Source: Thermoplasmatota archaeon (GTDB lineage Archaea > Thermoplasmatota > JAKEGO01). Taken from it: a stretch of DNA of 64,000 nucleotides. The position numbers were made by a program, and so were the translations under genes. The DNA is taken from positions 240,568-304,567 of the forward strand of contig JANQNK010000003.1 of NCBI GenBank assembly GCA_028279595.1, read 5' to 3'. The notes beneath the pieces were generated by a model that searched no databases, was not told the origin of the DNA, and saw nothing but the letters and a program-made list of their open reading frames with translations. This document shows positions 60,260 through 64,000 of the stretch, in pieces (position 1 is the first letter of the stretch; the number at the start of each line of letters is the position of its first letter).

Positions 60260-60859
60260 ATGAGGGTCAGTGAGAGGAAGGACGGTCCGCGGAACATCAA
60301 GGAGATGCTCACCGAGATGAAGGACATCTCCGAATCCATCGTGGACCTCGGTTATTCGGCGGTCATATTCAACAGCGAGGACATGGCGAAGGAGGTGAAG
60401 GTCCTCGAGGACACGATGGACGAGCTCCTCAACGAGATGCGCGTCACCGCGATCCTCGCGGCCCGGACCCAGGAGGACGCGGAACAGATGGCCGCCACGC
60501 TCCAGGTCGCGGCCGCCGCCGAGAAGATATCCGACGCCGCCGGCGACATCGTCCGGCTCCTCGAGATAGACATCGAGAAGCGTCCGTTCCTTTCGAGCAT
60601 CCTCGCCGGGGCGGACGAGAAGATCAGGTCCGTGGCCATCTCGCAGGGTTCCGATCTGTCGGGAAGGGTGGTCGGCGACCTCGAGGTCGAGTCGGAGACC
60701 GGCGTCAGGATCATCGCCATCAAGCGCAGGAAACGTTGGATATACGAGGTCGACGGCGACACCAGGATGAAGGCCGGCGACTACCTCGTGGTCCGCGGCG
60801 TCGAGGACGGTTTCGACCGCCTGAGGGACGTCGCCCAGGGGGTGAGCCCTTGGAGCTGA
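60260..60859 (+). CDS. PhoU-like plus TrkA_C (RCK_C-like) regulatory protein
   Basis: PhoU-like helices LTEMKDISESIVDLGYSAVIFNSEDMAKEVKVLEDTMDEL; TrkA_C-like LSGRVVGDLEVESETGVRIIAIKRRKRWIYEVDGDTRMKAGDYLVVRG. Confidence 0.85.
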   Translation: MRVSERKDGPRNIKEMLTEMKDISESIVDLGYSAVIFNSEDMAKEVKVLEDTMDELLNEMRVTAILAARTQEDAEQMAATLQVAAAAEKISDAAGDIVRLLEIDIEKRPFLSSILAGADEKIRSVAISQGSDLSGRVVGDLEVESETGVRIIAIKRRKRWIYEVDGDTRMKAGDYLVVRGVEDGFDRLRDVAQGVSPWS

Positions 60860-61431
60860 AGGGTTCCGTCGAGGACCAGGTCGTAGCACTGAAGAACACG
60901 ACCGAACTGATGATCGATCTTGCCTATTCCGCCCTGCTCTACGAGAGCCGCGAGCTCGCCGAGGAGGTCGTCGAGCTCGAGGAGGACGTCGACGTCGCAC
61001 ACATGGCGATAATCGAGGAGGCACTCCATTCCGTCGAGCGCGGAGGCTCCCCCGAGGCGGTCATGGCCGTGGCCAGGCTCGCCGTCAGCATGGAGATGAT
61101 CGCGGACGCCGCAAGGGACCTGGCGGAGGTGGTCCTCGATGACGTGGAGCTCCATCCTGTCGTCAGGATGAGCATAACCGACTCGGACACCGGGATATCC
61201 CGAGTTAGGGTGTCTGAAAGCTCAGTGCTCGCAGGGCGGACACTCGGCGACCTGCATCTTTCGACCGAGACGGGAATGTGGGTGTTCGCCGTCAAGAGAG
61301 GCAGGTCCTGGACCTACGGGCCGGACGAGTTCCAGGGCATCGAACCCGGAGACATCCTTATCGCCAGGGGCCCCCAGGACTCCTGTGACGATCTGCGCTC
61401 CATCGCCGCCGGGGAAATGGACCTGGAATAG
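60850..61431 (+). CDS. Second PhoU-like plus TrkA_C protein, translationally coupled
   Basis: TTG start at 60850 after GGTGAG; LELKGSVEDQVVALKNTTELMIDLAYSALLYESRELAEEVVELEEDVD...TLGDLHLSTETGMWVFAVKRGRSWTYGPDEFQGIEPGDILIARG. ORF-track start 60736 lies inside the upstream gene. Confidence 0.8.
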   Translation: MELKGSVEDQVVALKNTTELMIDLAYSALLYESRELAEEVVELEEDVDVAHMAIIEEALHSVERGGSPEAVMAVARLAVSMEMIADAARDLAEVVLDDVELHPVVRMSITDSDTGISRVRVSESSVLAGRTLGDLHLSTETGMWVFAVKRGRSWTYGPDEFQGIEPGDILIARGPQDSCDDLRSIAAGEMDLE

Positions 61432-61580
61432 ACCTCCCGGAGCAAGTGAGATCGCTCACGGATTCTTGAAATTGGCCAATATACAGCCCACCTCGAGGGA
61501 TGTCGGTCATCCGAGCGTCATCCAGGTACCGCTCTTGAATCTAGATGGAACCAAGACGGGTTTTCAGGAATAGACGCTCG

Positions 61581-61599
61581 CCCCCGTTTTAATCGGGGG
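61581..61599. terminator. Perfect hairpin between convergent genes, possible bidirectional terminator
   Basis: CCCCCG-TTTTAAT-CGGGGG between the PhoU/TrkA_C operon (+) and rpl10e (-). Confidence 0.4.
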
Positions 61600-61657
61600 A
61601 CCGACACGTCTCACCCACTGCGATATGGGATCGTTGAGAATGGAAGGTACTCGACGC

Positions 61658-62173
61658 TCACTGGTTCCAGGTACCGGTCTTGACGTCGATGCGCCAGGGG
61701 CTCGGCACCTTCATGCCGGCCTTCCTGAGGGCGCCCTTCGCGTGAACGATGTCCCGCTCGTCGACCCTGATCATCATGAGCGCCTGGTTCCTCTGGACCC
61801 TGGCAGCGGTGCTGACCGCCTTGCCGAAGGCTCGCCTCATCCCGTCGGAGACACGATCGGCCCCTGCGCCGACCGCCTGCTTGTTCTCCCTGAGGACGTG
61901 GTGCGGGAAGACAAGGACCTTGAAGTGGTAGTTCTGGACACCGACATGCTTGTGGAGGTACCTGTTGGCGGCGACACGAGCTGCTTCGAGGGACGTATGC
62001 CTGACCTGGCACCCTTCCTTGAGTACGAGGTAGGTCTCATGCTCGAACTTGCCCTTGACGTTGCCCAGGTCGAACTGCATTATCCTCGAACCTGGAATGC
62101 CACCCATGTACTTCCTTTGGGTGTAGGCGGGCCCGGTGATCCGCCTGTACATCTTCGCCGGTTTCCGCGACAT
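61658..62173 (-). CDS. rpl10e: 50S ribosomal protein L10e
   Basis: MSRKPAKMYRRITGPAYTQRKYMGGIPGSRIMQFDLGN...NKQAVGAGADRVSDGMRRAFGKAV. Confidence 0.95.
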   Translation of the reverse strand: MSRKPAKMYRRITGPAYTQRKYMGGIPGSRIMQFDLGNVKGKFEHETYLVLKEGCQVRHTSLEAARVAANRYLHKHVGVQNYHFKVLVFPHHVLRENKQAVGAGADRVSDGMRRAFGKAVSTAARVQRNQALMMIRVDERDIVHAKGALRKAGMKVPSPWRIDVKTGTWNQ

Positions 62174-62256
62174 GGGGCGCTGTAAAGGGTCATTATTTAT
62201 ATCATTTGCGCTTTTTTACACGGCGTAAGTAGTAAGGTTTATATCCTTTTACGGGA

Positions 62257-62287
62257 ATAGCTCGATAACCTGCTCAGTCAGAGCTAT
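62257..62287 (+). promoter_or_regulatory. Leader stem-loop upstream of 62323
   Basis: ATAGCTC (62257-62263) pairs with GAGCTAT (62281-62287); TATA-like GGTTTATATCC at about 62237-62246. Confidence 0.35.
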
Positions 62288-62322
62288 CGCTATATCTCTG
62301 ATTGGTCAAGGGGTGAAATGAC

Positions 62323-64000
62323 ATGAAAGGAACCTATATGTGGTTGATAGGCGCCCTCGTCGGGGTGCTTGTGCTTGTAATGCTGGGCTCAACGGCCCAG
62401 GCTGGAGATGTTTTCTTGGACGACTGGGAGGACGGAGACATGTCCCTCCCGGACGATCTGGATGGCAACTCCGGAGACAAAGACGGATGGTATACCACCG
62501 ACTCGTTGACCTGGTACTACGATTCGGGTTGGGGTATGAACGATGACGGCTACACCTCGTATGACACCCAGGACCCGTACGAGGGAGACTACTGCGTTCT
62601 TGGTCAGCTCTACGGGTATGGCGACAACAATACCCTTTATATGTACATCGACCTGACCAACTCCGTAGAGTACGATTACACGCCGGGAGACGATGTTTGG
62701 ATATCATTCTGGTACACGTTCACCGAGTACCGCCCATCCTTCTCGTACCCGACGACCTCGCTCTACATGTACATCTACGACGCCGATGACGATTCGTACA
62801 CGACGGTCTGGACCGGCGACGTCACGAACACCGACTACTATCCCGTGCCTGGCTCGGGAGAGGACATCTGGAAGCACGTGGACGTCGACATCTCGGACTA
62901 CATAACGACGACCACCGGCGAGTACACGGAGATCTACATCTGCCAGAAGACAACCACCACTGGCTACGTTTATCCGTACAGGAACTACGCCAAGCTCGAC
63001 TACATCGAGTTCGACATCAAGGACTATCCTGACTTCGCGGTCGACAACATCACCGCGACACCCGACTATGCCGAGATGGGCACTGACGCCTTCGTCAAGG
63101 CAGCGGTCAGGAACGACGGTCACACCCAGTACACCCTCGACATCAGTGTCGAAATGAACGTCGCTGATTCGGACGGGACCGTGCTGGACACCCAGACGGC
63201 CACCATCACCGAGGACCTCGATGTGAACGAGTGGGTGTGGGTCTACTTCAACGTCAGCGAGTCCACCACCAACGGCTTCGAGGTATTCAACATCACCGTC
63301 GAGATCGACATGGGCACTGACGTCGACTCGTACGACGATATGAAGATGGCCCAGATCACGAGATACTGGGTCAAATGGTGGGAGAGCTACGAAACGGGCG
63401 ACATGGAGGCGCCATTGCCAGCAGAACATGGCTGGTGGGTCACCGATCCCCTCGGAGACAACGGCGGCGGCTACCAGGACGGCGGCGCCGGCCTGACCTC
63501 CGATTCGCAGTACTCCTCACCGACCGGTTGGGACAGGGCCTACGACGGCGATTACGCCATGATCGAGAGGGTCGCCAGGTACGAGAATCCCGCAGTCCTC
63601 GATGTTTCCGCATATGTCTCCTTCAACATGACAGGATGGGACAATGTCGGCATCGGGTTCTACTACGATATCTACCTGACCAGTTCCACGTATTACCAAC
63701 CCTACTACTTCGCTGAGGTGCTCGCCAGCGACGACGGCGGATCCTCATGGGTCTCGCTGGACACCGATTTCAAGAAGGACCTCACCGTCAACAACTGGGA
63801 GCCCAAGTCCTACGACATCTCGGGCAACCCGAACATCGACATGACGGACAACGTCACCCTCAGGTTCCGGTGGCGCTGCACGTACTCGTATCGGGCCTAT
63901 CCGTACTACTACTTCAAGTTCGATGCGCTCACCCTGACCGGTGATCCCCTCGACAAGGATGTCGCGATGAGGGGCATTGGAATCCCGGGCAACACTGTCA
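62323..64000 (+). CDS. Secreted tyrosine-rich protein with CARDB-like domain (3' end beyond window)
   Basis: Read by hand: MKGTYMWLIGALVGVLVLVMLGSTAQAGDVFLDDWEDGDMSLPDDLDGNSGDKDGWYTTDSLTWYYDSGWG...DFAVDNITATPDYAEMGTDAFVKAAVRNDGHTQYTLDISVEMNVADSDG.... Absent from the ORF track because no stop occurs before 64000. Confidence 0.8.
   Translation, partial: MKGTYMWLIGALVGVLVLVMLGSTAQAGDVFLDDWEDGDMSLPDDLDGNSGDKDGWYTTDSLTWYYDSGWGMNDDGYTSYDTQDPYEGDYCVLGQLYGYGDNNTLYMYIDLTNSVEYDYTPGDDVWISFWYTFTEYRPSFSYPTTSLYMYIYDADDDSYTTVWTGDVTNTDYYPVPGSGEDIWKHVDVDISDYITTTTGEYTEIYICQKTTTTGYVYPYRNYAKLDYIEFDIKDYPDFAVDNITATPDYAEMGTDAFVKAAVRNDGHTQYTLDISVEMNVADSDGTVLDTQTATITEDLDVNEWVWVYFNVSESTTNGFEVFNITVEIDMGTDVDSYDDMKMAQITRYWVKWWESYETGDMEAPLPAEHGWWVTDPLGDNGGGYQDGGAGLTSDSQYSSPTGWDRAYDGDYAMIERVARYENPAVLDVSAYVSFNMTGWDNVGIGFYYDIYLTSSTYYQPYYFAEVLASDDGGSSWVSLDTDFKKDLTVNNWEPKSYDISGNPNIDMTDNVTLRFRWRCTYSYRAYPYYYFKFDALTLTGDPLDKDVAMRGIGIPGNTV

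Noticed and set aside
61385-61573. 62-aa plus-strand ORF after the second PhoU/TrkA_C gene
   Set aside because: Begins inside the upstream gene in another frame, with no ribosome-binding site or domain; likely chance.
61581-61599. CRISPR-repeat-like GTTTTAATCGGGGG sequence
   Set aside because: Single occurrence with perfect dyad symmetry between convergent genes; better explained as a terminator-type hairpin.

Overview
The window looks like high-GC archaeal chromosome. The presence of aIF1A, RIO1 kinase, L10e, a PAC2-family protein and a COG1340-like coiled-coil protein supports archaea; Euryarchaeota/Thermoplasmatota is my inference. Both flanks are mostly ordinary cellular genes: multi-PAS sensor, ABC transporter, argF, glyA, folC, rio1, aIF1A, HDAC-like, PhoU/TrkA_C pair, rpl10e. 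Between them, about 7.9-49.5 kb encodes mainly very large secreted or surface proteins. The most striking content is a tandem, co-oriented array of three giant paralogs of 2800, 2398 and 1704 aa. They are built from a higher-order ~360-aa (~1.1 kb) supermodule that I can anchor 6, 5 and 3 times respectively. All three end in the same anchor cassette with a PEF-CTERM-like tail, which is reused by a fourth adjacent seven-repeat propeller-like protein. Further along are: a ~2850-aa subtilase with duplicated Rossmann-like units and 12 Ig-like repeats; a PQQ-propeller/TSP3-like protein with 11 tandem repeats of exactly 81 nt joined through one TM to a cytosolic coiled region; and a protein with two separate thioredoxin-fold motifs (CGFC and CGAC), Ig-like repeats, one TM and a C-terminal zinc ribbon, followed by a small two-cysteine secreted protein. 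Candidate structured leaders precede the giant genes, and an intergenic multi-hairpin element lies between argF and glyA. All family names come from motif recognition by eye; no searches were run. The sensor gene at the left edge and the secreted-protein gene at the right edge are cut by the window and absent from the ORF track; I read both from the sequence.
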